DNA of 64,000 bases from Tenuifilum thalassicum (GTDB taxonomy: Bacteria; Bacteroidota; Bacteroidia; Bacteroidales; Tenuifilaceae): assembly GCF_013265555.1 (NCBI RefSeq), contig NZ_CP041345.1, positions 1,658,581-1,722,580 on the forward strand. Direction: 5' to 3'. Below, in pieces: positions 8,586-18,604 of this stretch (position 1 is the first letter of the stretch; the number at the start of each line of letters is the position of its first letter). The notes under the pieces are model-generated. The model was not told where the DNA came from and did no database searches. It was given only the letters and a program-made list of their open reading frames with translations. The position numbers were made by a program, and so were the translations under genes.

Positions 8586-9625
8586 GACTTTTGAACGTTT
8601 TTATCAACCCCAAATAGATTCACCTTTGAAAGCAACTTAGTTTTACGGTCAAGTATAAGTAATTCGACCAAAATGAGCACAATTGCAATAGCTAAAATAT
8701 ATTGATATTGCTCTTCGTATTCCGAATAAATCTTATCCTTAATCTCCTTACGGTCGACATTCTTTAGGGACTCGTAAATAGGCATCAATCCAAAACTTGC
8801 ATTTGTTGCCCGGACATACTTTCCATTTCCAGTAATGGCAACTTTTGTAAGCGTTTCCTCATCCAAGCGGGTAATAACAACCTCGCCTTCGGAATCTTTT
8901 AGGAAATCTCGACTATTTCCAATGGGAATGGGAGCACCTTCGGGAGAACCGATTCCAATAGTATAGATTTGGATTCCATTCTCGGCAGCCTGTTTGGCAA
9001 TTTCAACAGGATCATCTATATGATTCTCACCATCGGATATTACAATAATAGCCTTACCTGTGTTTGAATTTGGAGTGAATGAATTGGCTGCCAGTTCTAT
9101 GGCACGTCCTATTGCAGTTCCCTGTTTAGGAACCATACCAGGGCTAACCGATGATAAAAATAATTTTGCTGAAGCATAATCGTTAGTTACAGGAAGCTGC
9201 ACATAAGCATCGCCAGCAAAAACAATAAGTCCGATTCTATCCTCCTGAAACTTTTCAATTAGCTGAGAAATAGCCTGTTTCGCTCTCTCTATCCTGTTGG
9301 GTTTGATATCTTCGGCAAGCATGCTATTTGAAACATCAAGGGCAATAATCATCTCCATGCCCTTACGTTTAACCTCAGTAAGTTTTGCTCCTACCTGGGG
9401 TCCTGCTAGCGATACGATTATTAAGAAAAATGCTATGCTTAATAAAGTAAACTTTGTCCATATCCTGCGAAACGACAATTCAGGAAGAAGTTTAAGTACT
9501 GTTTTGTACTCCCCAAAAATGGTTATCCACTTTTTTTGCCTTTTCACAGTAAACCAAGAAAGGACTGCAAATGCAGGGATTAGTAGTAAAAGGTAAAAAT
9601 ATTCTGGATTTGAGAATCTAAACAT
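8582..9625 (-). CDS. batB: BatB: VWA-domain membrane protein
   Basis: Two N-terminal transmembrane helices (about 10-25 and 60-80) are followed by a von Willebrand factor A domain (about 90-290) with a MIDAS metal site DVSNSM and a later ISDGENH, and a C-terminal membrane helix (about 308-326). This matches BatB. The VWA domain most likely lies in the periplasm and binds a divalent metal and a partner protein. It overlaps batC and lies 12 bases after batA, which has the same fold, so the pair probably arose by duplication. Confidence 0.86.
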   Translation of the reverse strand: MFRFSNPEYFYLLLLIPAFAVLSWFTVKRQKKWITIFGEYKTVLKLLPELSFRRIWTKFTLLSIAFFLIIVSLAGPQVGAKLTEVKRKGMEMIIALDVSNSMLAEDIKPNRIERAKQAISQLIEKFQEDRIGLIVFAGDAYVQLPVTNDYASAKLFLSSVSPGMVPKQGTAIGRAIELAANSFTPNSNTGKAIIVISDGENHIDDPVEIAKQAAENGIQIYTIGIGSPEGAPIPIGNSRDFLKDSEGEVVITRLDEETLTKVAITGNGKYVRATNASFGLMPIYESLKNVDRKEIKDKIYSEYEEQYQYILAIAIVLILVELLILDRKTKLLSKVNLFGVDKNVQKS

Positions 9626-9637
9626 ACCTTACATTTT

Positions 9638-10627
9638 TTAAATTCCAAGCAAATAGGTTCTACGTAAAACAAATTCAGCAACCAACAGTACAAATGAGTA
9701 AAGAAGCCACTTTCTAAAGAGCTCCTCCCTTTTGGTGTATTCGTTTGTTTCAATCTTGGACTTTTCTAGTTTATCAATCTTACTATAAACCTCCTCTAGA
9801 GCCTTATTATTGGTGGCTCTAAAATACTCACCTCCTGTCATTTGGGCAATATCCTTAAGCAAAGCCTCATCTATCTCAACCTTCATATCCTGGTATCTTG
9901 TTCCAAAAGGTGTTTGAACAGGATAAGGAGCAGTTCCATAGGTTCCTACACCAATGGTATATACTCTTATTCCAAATGTTTTAGCCATTTCAGCAGCTGT
10001 CATTGGAGCAATTTCTCCACGATTATTTACTCCGTCGGTAAGTAGTATTACCACCTTGCTCTTTGATTTGCTATCCTTTAAACGTGAAATGGCAGTTGAG
10101 AGCCCAGAGCCAATGGCCGTACCATCTTCTAAAATGTTAGGCTCTATGGCACGAAATTGGTTAATTAGAGTTGCCCTATCGGTAGTAAGCGGACAAAGAG
10201 TAAAACTTTCGCCTGCAAAAATCACAAGCCCAAGCCTATCATTCTTACGTCCACTTATGAACTTAATACCTAAGTTTTTGGCAGCCTCAAGCCTATCGGG
10301 TTTAAAATCGCGTGCCAACATACTTCCCGACACATCGATTGAAAGCACAATGTCGATACCTTCGGTGATAACATTTTGTAAAACTGTTGTAGATTGAGGA
10401 CGCGCAAGTGCAACTATTGCAAGAGTAACTGCTGCTACTCGCAGCACAAAGGGTATATGCCTTAAATAAACCTTAATGTTAGGTTTTGCCTTTTCAAATG
10501 GTTGGCTTGCCGAAATGCTTAATGGCGCCTTTGACTTATGCAACCTATAAAAGTACCAAAAAACGATAAAAGGCACTATTAGCAATAGGTAGAGTAATTT
10601 CGGGTTAGCAAAAACAACTAAAAGCAT
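9638..10627 (-). CDS. batA: BatA: VWA-domain membrane protein
   Basis: A 329-residue protein with N-terminal membrane helices (about 8-25 and 55-75), a VWA domain with MIDAS sequence DVSGSM and LTDGVNN, and a C-terminal membrane segment (about 308-325). It matches BatA of the aerotolerance operon. It follows the preceding membrane protein gene by 6 bases. The segment KPDRLEAAKNLGIKFI after the MIDAS is typical of Bat VWA proteins. Confidence 0.86.
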   Translation of the reverse strand: MLLVVFANPKLLYLLLIVPFIVFWYFYRLHKSKAPLSISASQPFEKAKPNIKVYLRHIPFVLRVAAVTLAIVALARPQSTTVLQNVITEGIDIVLSIDVSGSMLARDFKPDRLEAAKNLGIKFISGRKNDRLGLVIFAGESFTLCPLTTDRATLINQFRAIEPNILEDGTAIGSGLSTAISRLKDSKSKSKVVILLTDGVNNRGEIAPMTAAEMAKTFGIRVYTIGVGTYGTAPYPVQTPFGTRYQDMKVEIDEALLKDIAQMTGGEYFRATNNKALEEVYSKIDKLEKSKIETNEYTKREELFRKWLLYSFVLLVAEFVLRRTYLLGI

Positions 10628-10633
10628 AATTAT

Positions 10634-11623
10634 TTAGTTTGATGTTGTTGATGAATCTACACTTTTACTCCCATCACTTTCAACTTCATCGGTATCTTCA
10701 ACAGGTTTTGTTCCCTCTACAAAACCAATGGCAAAGGTTAGGAAATTCCTATTCTCATCGATTAATGGAAGATGCTTGGCAAACTTTACTAAATCGGATG
10801 TAGAAAGCAGTTCTCTAAGGGTTTCTTTATAATTATCTAAATTATATTCCAACCTATCAACCTCGGCAAGTATCTGGCTTGTAGTTTGTTCTGGGGCATT
10901 AATACCAAAGCGGTCTTCAAGGTAAATTCTAAGGATATCAACAAGTTTGGTGTAGTAATCCTTTGGATTGTCCGATGCCCACTCTTTTTGCTCCTCTAAA
11001 AGTTTCAGCTCACGTAAAGCTACAATGTGAGCTGGTTCCTTTGGCTTAAAAATATTAAGGAATGGCTTATTCTGCTTTTTACTTCTGATGTAAAGATAAA
11101 GTAGCACAGAAATGGCGATGATAAGCAGGCCTAACCCAACCCATGGAGCAACTTCGGAAAAATGGAGGGGTTCTCTTATAGGTGGTTTAATATCTTTAAT
11201 ATCATTTAAGGTGGTATCGGGTTCAACCAGCTTAACAAGTATTCCGGGTGAATTAATGAGGGCAGTATCAACAAAGCCCCCATGCTTTATTAGAACAGGA
11301 AGTCCCTGGATACGAAAGATTCCTTGATTAAAAACGGTAACGGGTATCCTTAACTTATAGATAAGAGTATCGCCAGATAGTATAGAATCGCTCGATGGCA
11401 TTCCTAATAACTCAAAGCCCCCAGGAATCGTATCGTTGATTGGTGGCATTTGTAAGCTGTAGGTACCTCTTCCCTTTGCTTCTACAATAAAATCGACCTT
11501 ATCGCCAATAAGAATTGAATCTTTATTGAATAACGATTTAAACTCAAGCTGTTCAACCTGAGAGTTACCTAAAAAAGGGATAAAAAGAAGAAAAACGGAA
11601 ATTATATGTTGAAATGGTCTCAT
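10634..11623 (-). CDS. Bat-operon membrane protein (DUF4381-like), function unknown
   Basis: It has a signal peptide (1-21), an extracytoplasmic beta-rich half (about 22-150) that resembles the first domain of BatD, one transmembrane helix (about 163-185, APWVGLGLLIIAISVLLYLY) and a cytoplasmic helical part (about 195-310). Proteins like this regularly sit between the DUF58 gene and batA in Bacteroidota. Its start ATG overlaps the upstream DUF58 stop. I infer a scaffold role linking the Bat VWA proteins to the membrane; nothing in the sequence shows an enzyme activity. Confidence 0.65.
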   Translation of the reverse strand: MRPFQHIISVFLLFIPFLGNSQVEQLEFKSLFNKDSILIGDKVDFIVEAKGRGTYSLQMPPINDTIPGGFELLGMPSSDSILSGDTLIYKLRIPVTVFNQGIFRIQGLPVLIKHGGFVDTALINSPGILVKLVEPDTTLNDIKDIKPPIREPLHFSEVAPWVGLGLLIIAISVLLYLYIRSKKQNKPFLNIFKPKEPAHIVALRELKLLEEQKEWASDNPKDYYTKLVDILRIYLEDRFGINAPEQTTSQILAEVDRLEYNLDNYKETLRELLSTSDLVKFAKHLPLIDENRNFLTFAIGFVEGTKPVEDTDEVESDGSKSVDSSTTSN

Positions 11624-12510
11624 TTTGCCCTCCTTTTAAAGAGTAAAATTAGCGGTTTAACATAGTCCACGTCAGTTCTAATTGATACCCAATCAACTTT
11701 AGCCTTGTTAAAGGTTTGTCGGAGCGATTCGGAAGTTGTATTCCACCACTTTTTGTAGGTTTCCTGCACTTCGTAGCTATTGCTATCGACCCAAATATCC
11801 TTACCGGTTTCAGCATCTTTTACTCTTAACAAACCAACCTGAGGGAACTGTGTTTCCCTAAAGTCATAAACTCTTATCCCCACAACATCATGTTTGTTAT
11901 TTGCTATTGTAATGGCTTCGGAGAATCTGGGTTGCTCAGTTTCTGAATCAAAGTCGATGAAGTCGCTTAGCACAAAGGCAGTTGAGCGTTTTTTGATAGC
12001 ATTGGTTAGGAACCGTAGTGCTTCGGCCAGGTTGGTTTCTCTACCTTGAGGCTGAAAGTTAAGCACCTCGCTTATAATACGTAGGGTATGCTTACGTCCC
12101 TTTTGGGGAGGAATAAACTTTTCGACACGGTCGGAGAAAAGGATAACACCTATTTTATCGTTATTTTGGATAGCAGAAAAGGCCAAAACGGCAGCAACCT
12201 CGGCAATAACATGTCGTTTGAAATTATGTGCAGAGCCAAAGTTCTGAGAACCGCTCACATCGATAAGGAGCATAACCGTTAGCTCACGCTCCTCCTCAAA
12301 TACCTTAACGTAGGGCTGGTTATACCGTGCGGTTACGTTCCAATCGATATTCCGAATATCATCGCCATAACGATATTCACGTACCTCACTAAAAGCCATA
12401 CCTCGCCCTTTAAAAGCACTATGGTACTGGCCTGCGAAAATTTGACGGGTTAATCCCCTTGTCTTTATCTCGATTCTACGAACTCTCTTAAGCAGTTCCG
12501 AAGTTTCCAC
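11620..12510 (-). CDS. DUF58 (VWA-like) protein of the MoxR/Bat operon
   Basis: A 296-residue cytoplasmic protein with the DUF58 signature GRGMAFSEVREYRYGDDIR at about residues 35-53, followed by DWNVTARYNQPYVK and the degenerate MIDAS LIDVSGSQ. DUF58 proteins are paired with MoxR AAA+ ATPases and are thought to be adaptors or targets of that chaperone. The start codon is GTG (12510-12508). It is 11 bases after the small secreted protein gene and overlaps the next gene by 4 bases. Confidence 0.85.
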   Translation of the reverse strand: METSELLKRVRRIEIKTRGLTRQIFAGQYHSAFKGRGMAFSEVREYRYGDDIRNIDWNVTARYNQPYVKVFEEERELTVMLLIDVSGSQNFGSAHNFKRHVIAEVAAVLAFSAIQNNDKIGVILFSDRVEKFIPPQKGRKHTLRIISEVLNFQPQGRETNLAEALRFLTNAIKKRSTAFVLSDFIDFDSETEQPRFSEAITIANNKHDVVGIRVYDFRETQFPQVGLLRVKDAETGKDIWVDSNSYEVQETYKKWWNTTSESLRQTFNKAKVDWVSIRTDVDYVKPLILLFKRRAK

Positions 12511-12521
12511 AGTTTAATGTT

Positions 12522-12938
12522 TTATTTTTGGGATCTGATAGTAATGGTAAGAAACCATTTACCTTTAATTAATGTATATGTAAACTTCCTACCATCAATA
12601 TCTTCTAACCACTTATTTTTACCATAGGGTTGAAACTTTGAATTCAATTCGTTAACCACTTCATCGTAAAGCCAGGTATTGTACATCCTTGAAACAGCAG
12701 TGCAAACTCCTTTAGAATCGATCATGCAAAGAACTGTTTGTTCATCTAAAGTGTTAACGAATTTAATAAAACCACGGTCATCAACCCTAACCTCTTTTTC
12801 GTAAAAGAACCCTTTATACTCTTTTGGTAAGCGCTTTACTATTTCATCTTTATGAATTCCTATATAGTTTTGAGCACATAGCGATAGGCTCAAAAGCAAA
12901 GTGATAGGCATTAAAAGATAAATAGCAAGCTTTTTCAT
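12522..12938 (-). CDS. Small secreted protein inside the moxR-Bat operon, unknown
   Basis: A 138-residue protein starting MKKLAIYLLMPITLLLSLS, a clear signal peptide ending LCAQ. The mature part is about 117 residues of alternating beta and helix, with no motif I recognise. A GTG two codons upstream (12944) would overlap the moxR stop; the ATG at 12938 is chosen because the signal peptide begins there. The gene lies between moxR and the DUF58 gene, where most Bat operons have none, so it may be lineage-specific cargo or a new Bat component. Confidence 0.6.
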   Translation of the reverse strand: MKKLAIYLLMPITLLLSLSLCAQNYIGIHKDEIVKRLPKEYKGFFYEKEVRVDDRGFIKFVNTLDEQTVLCMIDSKGVCTAVSRMYNTWLYDEVVNELNSKFQPYGKNKWLEDIDGRKFTYTLIKGKWFLTITIRSQK

Positions 12939-12943
12939 AAGCA

Positions 12944-13945
12944 CTAAGGTACCTCAATGGTATTAAGTATTTCGGTAATAATATCTTCGGATGTTATATT
13001 TTCAGCTTCGGCCTCATAGGTTAAACCAATACGATGGCGAAGCACATCGTAGCAGACGGCCCTAACGTCTTCAGGAATAACATAACCGCGACGTTTAATA
13101 AATGCGTATGCTTTTGAAGCTTGACCTAGACTAATAGTTGCACGAGGCGAAGCGCCGTAAGAGATCATTGGTTCAAAGCGCTCAAGGTTATATTTCTGGG
13201 GGAAACGAGTGGCGAACACAATGTCAAGTATATACTTCTCAATTTTTTCATCCATATATACCTCGTGCACCACCTCACGAGCTTTAATAATATCGGATGG
13301 TTTAAGAACCTTCTCGGCTTTTGGAAACTGCATTGCAAGGTTCTCGCGCATTATTTGGCGTTCCTCTTCAAGTTTTGGATAATCAATTTTAACTTTAAGC
13401 ATGAATCGGTCAACCTGAGCTTCGGGCAAAGGATAGGTTCCTTCCTGTTCAATGGGGTTTTGGGTGGCCAGTACAAGGAATGGCTCTTCCAGCTTGTAGG
13501 TTTCATCGCCAATGGTAACCTGACGCTCCTGCATAGCCTCAAGCAGAGCGCTTTGAACCTTTGCTGGGGCACGGTTTATCTCATCGGCAAGAATGAAGTT
13601 TGAAAAGATAGGCCCTTTCTTCACAATGAATTGCTCCGATTTGGGGCTATAAATAAGAGTACCTATCAAATCGGCTGGAAGCAAATCGGGGGTAAACTGA
13701 ATACGGTTAAACTTAACATCTATTATATTGGCAAGGGTGTTAATGGCAAGTGTTTTAGCCAAACCAGGTACTCCTTCAAGCAGGATGTGCCCATCGGCAA
13801 GCAGGCCAACTAAAAGCGATTCAACTAAGTGCTTTTGACCAACAATTACCTTGCCCATCTCCATGTTGATGATATCAACAAAGGAACTCTCAAGCCTTAT
13901 TCGCTCGTTTAACTCTTTGATATCAACAGTAGATTGTACGTCCAT
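12944..13945 (-). CDS. MoxR family AAA+ ATPase
   Basis: A 333-residue AAA+ ATPase with Walker A GVPGLAKT (about 78-85), Walker B LADEINRAP (about 138-146), sensor-1 LATQNPIEQEGTYPLPEAQ and an arginine finger in the DRFMLK region. MoxR ATPases remodel or help assemble VWA-domain proteins. As the first gene of the operon with DUF58, BatA and BatB, its clients are very likely those VWA proteins. The start ATG is at 13945 and a non-coding gap separates it from truA on the other strand. Confidence 0.9.
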   Translation of the reverse strand: MDVQSTVDIKELNERIRLESSFVDIINMEMGKVIVGQKHLVESLLVGLLADGHILLEGVPGLAKTLAINTLANIIDVKFNRIQFTPDLLPADLIGTLIYSPKSEQFIVKKGPIFSNFILADEINRAPAKVQSALLEAMQERQVTIGDETYKLEEPFLVLATQNPIEQEGTYPLPEAQVDRFMLKVKIDYPKLEEERQIMRENLAMQFPKAEKVLKPSDIIKAREVVHEVYMDEKIEKYILDIVFATRFPQKYNLERFEPMISYGASPRATISLGQASKAYAFIKRRGYVIPEDVRAVCYDVLRHRIGLTYEAEAENITSEDIITEILNTIEVP

Positions 13946-14160
13946 AGGGTTTATATTTTAAAATTTGTTTAACCTTTTGCATTACTCTATTTGCAAATAT
14001 GATAATAAATAGCCCTAATCGATGTTAATTTAGGTTAAAGGAAAATTATTCTGTAATAAAGGTAGTTAAAGGGCTGTAGGATATTTTAATATTCATTTTT
14101 TTTGACTAAAATTAAAGTTTATATTTTCAAACTCAACAAACATTGAATCAAACCATTGAA

Positions 14161-14913
14161 ATGACAAGATATTTCATATACCTATCATATAAAGGGACAA
14201 ACTACCACGGGTGGCAGGTTCAGAACAATGCTGTAAGCGTACAGGAGCTGGTTAACAATGCTTTGAGCATCCTGCTAAAGCACGAAGTTAAAACGGTAGG
14301 TGCAGGCCGGACCGATACGGGTGTCCATGCTAAGAATTACGTTGCCCATTTCGACAGCGAAATTGATAATCTCGATAATAATTCTAGGTTTTTACATAGC
14401 ATGAATCGCATTCTTCCCCATGATATTGTAATTCATAGAATTAGGAAGGTAAAACCAGATGCGAATGCCCGTTTCGACGCAACATTAAGGGGCTATGAGT
14501 ATGTAATAAGCAGGAGTAAAGATCCCTTCCTATTAGGTTTGTCGTGGCAATACGATGCAAAGCTTAACATTGAAAACATGCAGCTGGCTGCTCAGCAACT
14601 ATTCAACTATTCCGATTTCACAAGTTTTAGCAAGGTTGGGTCCGATAATAAAACCAATAACTGTGAAATCTATAAAGCAGATTGGCAGGTTAATGGTAAC
14701 ATTTTGATGTTTAACATTGAAGCCAACCGATTTCTTAGGAATATGGTGCGAGCCATTGTTGGAACATTGATTGATGTAGGAAGGGGAAAAATCACACCCG
14801 AAGAATTTGCGCAAATAATAGAGCAACGAGATAGAAAATTGGCCGGTACGAGCGCACCAGCCGAAGGGTTATTTTTTACTAAGGTTGAGTATCCTGAGAA
14901 AGTGTTTTTCTAA
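14161..14913 (+). CDS. truA: tRNA pseudouridine synthase A
   Basis: TruA isomerises uridines 38-40 in the anticodon arm of several tRNAs. The catalytic Asp lies in GAGRTDTGVHA (about residue 56), and FTSFSK, FLRNMVRAIVGTLIDVG and the C-terminal GTSAPAEGLFF are hallmark TruA stretches. The longest frame begins with TTG at 14143; ATG 14161 gives MTRYFIYLSYKGTNYHGWQ, which matches the normal family start, and a length of 250 residues. It is a single gene diverging from moxR. Confidence 0.92.
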   Translation: MTRYFIYLSYKGTNYHGWQVQNNAVSVQELVNNALSILLKHEVKTVGAGRTDTGVHAKNYVAHFDSEIDNLDNNSRFLHSMNRILPHDIVIHRIRKVKPDANARFDATLRGYEYVISRSKDPFLLGLSWQYDAKLNIENMQLAAQQLFNYSDFTSFSKVGSDNKTNNCEIYKADWQVNGNILMFNIEANRFLRNMVRAIVGTLIDVGRGKITPEEFAQIIEQRDRKLAGTSAPAEGLFFTKVEYPEKVFF

Positions 14914-15044
14914 AGCAGAAACCGATAAATCAAATCTTTAAACAAAACTCACAAAGTTTATTAGAAAGGGCACAATCAACTATTACAAGTATTTTCTAAC
15001 CCTTAGTCACTTTTAAGAATGGATCTAGAAATGTAAAAAATGAA

Positions 15045-17708
15045 TTAGTTCTGTTTCGAAGGCATTAGGGGCATTTTTAGGGAGACAATAAACGAACGAG
15101 GGCGTAAAAGTACAGAGCTATAAGTTATCATATTTTGATCGGTAGCATAAACATCAAACGACCTAGCGTCTAACAAATTATTACAGGTAAAGTTAAGAAT
15201 ATAACGTCCGTTCCCTAGCTCCACATTCAGAAATGCATTAAGAAAAACTGATTCGCTCTTGGAATTATTGAAATTATTAAATTTATAGTACTCCGATTCT
15301 ATTCCAAAATAGATATTTTTCTTAGTATAGTACAGAATATCGAACTTATGAGACAGGTATCTACTTTCTGACTTAAAGCTATTTAAAGAAGAGTTAATAA
15401 AATCGAGTTTGGTGCTATATTCAAACTCAAAATTATCAATAAAACTCAAATTGACTAAACTTTTAATAGAGTTCCAGTAATTGAATGCCTTATAAATTGA
15501 GCCCGATAACAGCTCATCACTCACATTACGATAAAAGTTGTATTCTAAATTAATATTTGATAGCAATTCGGAAAAGAAATATGAAAAACTAGCTTTGAAA
15601 TTATCTGATTCCGATATGTTGTCAAGCCGCTTATACGTATAGCTCAGCAGTCCATTTTCGAGCAATCGTTTATCTTTTATATAATCGTTAACTGCATACC
15701 TTTTGCGATAATCTATATTAAACCCAATGCCTGATAATGGGTTAGAATAGGATAGTTCAGCCCTAATATAGCCATTTCGACCATATCTGAAGTAGTTGTT
15801 TCGCAATATAAGCCTATGTGATTTTATTACATACCCATTTGTAATATCACCAGGATCACTTACACTTTGGGTATAGCTAAGCACCATGTTTGCAGTCCAA
15901 GTTGCACTAATTTTGTATTTAAAGTTTACATAGGGCTCAAAGGTGGTAAGGGGGTTGGGTTTGCTATTCTCATATGAAATATTGCTTTCGGATACATAAC
16001 GACTATATACAGGAAAACCAAAATTCACATTCAATGATCCATTTTTAAAAAGTAAGCTAGGTTTAATTCCTGGTTTAAGTATGAGCCACGATTTATCGCT
16101 TTTAAACGAGTCGACATCCACTAATTGGTCGTCCTTATAGATATTGGTAAAAATCTGTCCTTTTTCAACATTAACAAGGGGGGTTAGTTCCAAAACCCAT
16201 TTCCCAAGAACAGAACCCAGCTTATAAAAAGCATCGATTTTTAAGCGATTGGTGGCAATCTTTTGGGTAGACGACTCGTAAGGTAAGCTATCGTTTAGCA
16301 AACCAGTAAAAGCCCCTGGTGATATGATTAGATCTTGAGTTGTATTTAAATAATTTATGTTTGAAAATAATTGATGAAAATTGTTTCGATGCTTAAAAAC
16401 TACATCATTTGTATTTGAAAATATGTAGCTAGGATAACTAGCTTTTTCCATAAATGGGCTATTTCCATCTATACTAGAGTAGTCGTCATTCCAATACCTG
16501 GTATAATTTGTAATTGAATTAAGGTATAACTTTTTAGAGTTTTGAGTCAAACGTGACCCAATTCTCAAACTGTTACTCTTTAACTTATTATATGTTGCCT
16601 CATAGAAGTTTACAGAAGTGTCGGCAAAGAAATATGTTTTGTTAATAGTTCCCTTCCTATAGCTAATATCGCTGTAGTAGTTAACATCAAATTTTGCCTC
16701 CCATTTATCGTTTAGCTTAACCAGATACTTTAATGATGCAAACTTTGAGTTGTTATCGTAGTATCTCTCCATATTTATTGAAGGGGATAGGACATGTGAA
16801 ACACTAACATACCTTGGTTTTAGTGCATCGAAACCGGAAATTACATTATTTGTAATTTCAATTATATTAAACTGGCTTTCGAGTTCTTTTCCAACATTAT
16901 TTGCTTGACCAGTAAAAACCAGCTGCTCATTCTTTTTAAACAACATGGGCGTTACATTTACATCGTAAAGATATGGCTCATAACCCGCTCCCAGATTCAT
17001 GCTACCAGTTACAGCTATATTATTTTTGAGTTTTAGGTTTATGGCGGTTGCATTGCTTGGAATCACATTCTCGAGAATCTTTATTGGTTGATGCCGTTTA
17101 AGCACTTCAACTGCGCCAACGGATTTATGGGGTAGGTTTTTGTTTACTACGTTATAACCACCACCCATTAAATCCAACCCCTCGATATAGTACTTTTGAA
17201 TGGGTTTGCCCTCATAATAAACAGTCCCATCACTTTCTACTTGGAACCCTGGCATGTTTTTTAAAACATCGCCTATGGAAAAGTCTTTTCCTTTGGCAAA
17301 AGAGCTTACCAAATACTTGATAGTATCGCCTTGTTGCTTTATAGGCTTACTTTTCACTATTACTTCTTGAATATACATTTTCTTTTCTTCGAGCGTAAAA
17401 ACCAGCACCTCCCTTTTTGTAAGGTTTATTACGCGGCTAACATCATGATAGCCTAAGCACCTAATGGCCAATAAAACAGTTTGGTAGTTTTTATTTAGCT
17501 TTAACGTGAAAGTACCATCGGTATTAGAGAAAGTGTAAGCAATAATTGAGCTGTTATCGTTAAGGGGTGAAAGCGTAATACTTGCTCCCTCAACAGGCTG
17601 CCCCTTTGTGTCAAGAACTCTTCCTTTTACTTGTACCTGTGCTTCTAGCCCAAGAGTTGAAGAAACAAACAATACAATATAAAATAATGGTGACTTAAAG
17701 GCTTTCAT
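15045..17708 (-). CDS. Outer membrane protein with carboxypeptidase-like regulatory domain
   Basis: An 887-residue protein. Signal peptide 1-23 (ending GLEAQ); CarboxypepD_reg-like beta-sandwich about 24-110 (VKGRVLDTKGQPVEGASI); a plug-like segment about 130-210 (GDVLKNMPGFQVESDGTVYY); and a long beta-rich C-terminal region compatible with an outer membrane barrel. It resembles TonB-dependent receptors without an obvious TonB box. It is 3 bases downstream of a GLPGLI gene, a pairing common in Bacteroidota. The ligand is unknown. It is probably the last gene of an operon with the Cys-rich peptide at 18605-18847. Confidence 0.75.
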   Translation of the reverse strand: MKAFKSPLFYIVLFVSSTLGLEAQVQVKGRVLDTKGQPVEGASITLSPLNDNSSIIAYTFSNTDGTFTLKLNKNYQTVLLAIRCLGYHDVSRVINLTKREVLVFTLEEKKMYIQEVIVKSKPIKQQGDTIKYLVSSFAKGKDFSIGDVLKNMPGFQVESDGTVYYEGKPIQKYYIEGLDLMGGGYNVVNKNLPHKSVGAVEVLKRHQPIKILENVIPSNATAINLKLKNNIAVTGSMNLGAGYEPYLYDVNVTPMLFKKNEQLVFTGQANNVGKELESQFNIIEITNNVISGFDALKPRYVSVSHVLSPSINMERYYDNNSKFASLKYLVKLNDKWEAKFDVNYYSDISYRKGTINKTYFFADTSVNFYEATYNKLKSNSLRIGSRLTQNSKKLYLNSITNYTRYWNDDYSSIDGNSPFMEKASYPSYIFSNTNDVVFKHRNNFHQLFSNINYLNTTQDLIISPGAFTGLLNDSLPYESSTQKIATNRLKIDAFYKLGSVLGKWVLELTPLVNVEKGQIFTNIYKDDQLVDVDSFKSDKSWLILKPGIKPSLLFKNGSLNVNFGFPVYSRYVSESNISYENSKPNPLTTFEPYVNFKYKISATWTANMVLSYTQSVSDPGDITNGYVIKSHRLILRNNYFRYGRNGYIRAELSYSNPLSGIGFNIDYRKRYAVNDYIKDKRLLENGLLSYTYKRLDNISESDNFKASFSYFFSELLSNINLEYNFYRNVSDELLSGSIYKAFNYWNSIKSLVNLSFIDNFEFEYSTKLDFINSSLNSFKSESRYLSHKFDILYYTKKNIYFGIESEYYKFNNFNNSKSESVFLNAFLNVELGNGRYILNFTCNNLLDARSFDVYATDQNMITYSSVLLRPRSFIVSLKMPLMPSKQN

Positions 17709-17711
17709 TTG

Positions 17712-18542
17712 TTAAAACTTTTCTATGAAATTATTCCAGGACCTAAATTTCTTTAGCAATTGTATCTGATCCTCTTTGCTCAACTGTACAGGAATTTCTC
17801 CTTTCTTTACACGGTTTAAAAAATTCATGTTTTCTGCATAGAAAACTTCCACAAACTCCTTTGGGGTTAACTCCTTATACCTACTTAAATCAGATTCAAT
17901 AAAGATCGGTGTGTTTACACTGTTTTCGGTCACTTCAGCTATTTCAAACCTGTGAAGATCTTGCCTATCATGGATTAGCACAATCAGTCCAGGTAGCCCC
18001 CTGAATTTATAGGGTCCATCGTTTATTGGAATTTCGCTAGTGTACCAAGCGATATACTCGCGTCCTCTAAATTTTGTGGAAGCCTTTTTGCAGCTAAAAC
18101 CTAGAATTACGGTGTCGGATTTAGTATCAAGCACCCATTCTATCCTTTCATTATCCAGCACTGAAAACAGCTTTTCACTACCCCTGTGTGCTAAAAAATA
18201 AATGTCACCTTTACGTGGGTAATTTTTGTATATGTTGTACCTTGAAAAAACATGACCACCATGTGCGTTATATAAATCGTTAATTTTCTGAAATACAGTC
18301 CTATCCTCTGGGCAAAAATAGTATAATGAATCAGAAAGAACGGAAGTTAATTGTGAAAACCTAGAAATACCTCTTCCTACCTGCAATATCATATCTGTAA
18401 CTACTACCCCTGTTGTCCTATTGGAATCAGGGTAGAAGATGTACTTATATTTTACGCTGAATTTAGCCATATCGATAACTTCCTGGCTAAAACATACCCC
18501 TATAGATTGAAATGCTATTAGTAACACAATAAACCGCTTCAT
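17712..18542 (-). CDS. GLPGLI family secreted protein (copy 1)
   Basis: A 276-residue secreted protein with a signal peptide (1-19) and the family motif FRGLPGLIVLI at about residues 188-198. The GLPGLI family is named after this motif; its function is unknown, but members sit beside outer-membrane CarboxypepD-reg proteins. This copy is followed at 3 bases by such a gene and preceded at 62 bases by the small Cys-rich peptide gene. It is closely related to the copies at 19151 and 20057, most of all in the C-terminal half, where even the DNA is nearly the same. Confidence 0.83.
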   Translation of the reverse strand: MKRFIVLLIAFQSIGVCFSQEVIDMAKFSVKYKYIFYPDSNRTTGVVVTDMILQVGRGISRFSQLTSVLSDSLYYFCPEDRTVFQKINDLYNAHGGHVFSRYNIYKNYPRKGDIYFLAHRGSEKLFSVLDNERIEWVLDTKSDTVILGFSCKKASTKFRGREYIAWYTSEIPINDGPYKFRGLPGLIVLIHDRQDLHRFEIAEVTENSVNTPIFIESDLSRYKELTPKEFVEVFYAENMNFLNRVKKGEIPVQLSKEDQIQLLKKFRSWNNFIEKF

Positions 18543-18604
18543 ATCAAAATTTTTAGTAAAATAAGTAGCCAGAAAATTATTTTCCAGCTACTTATAAAAT
18601 AAAA

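Noticed and set aside
10000-10397. Long plus-strand ORF inside batA
   Set aside because: A shadow of the coding frame on the opposite strand; the VWA protein accounts for the region.
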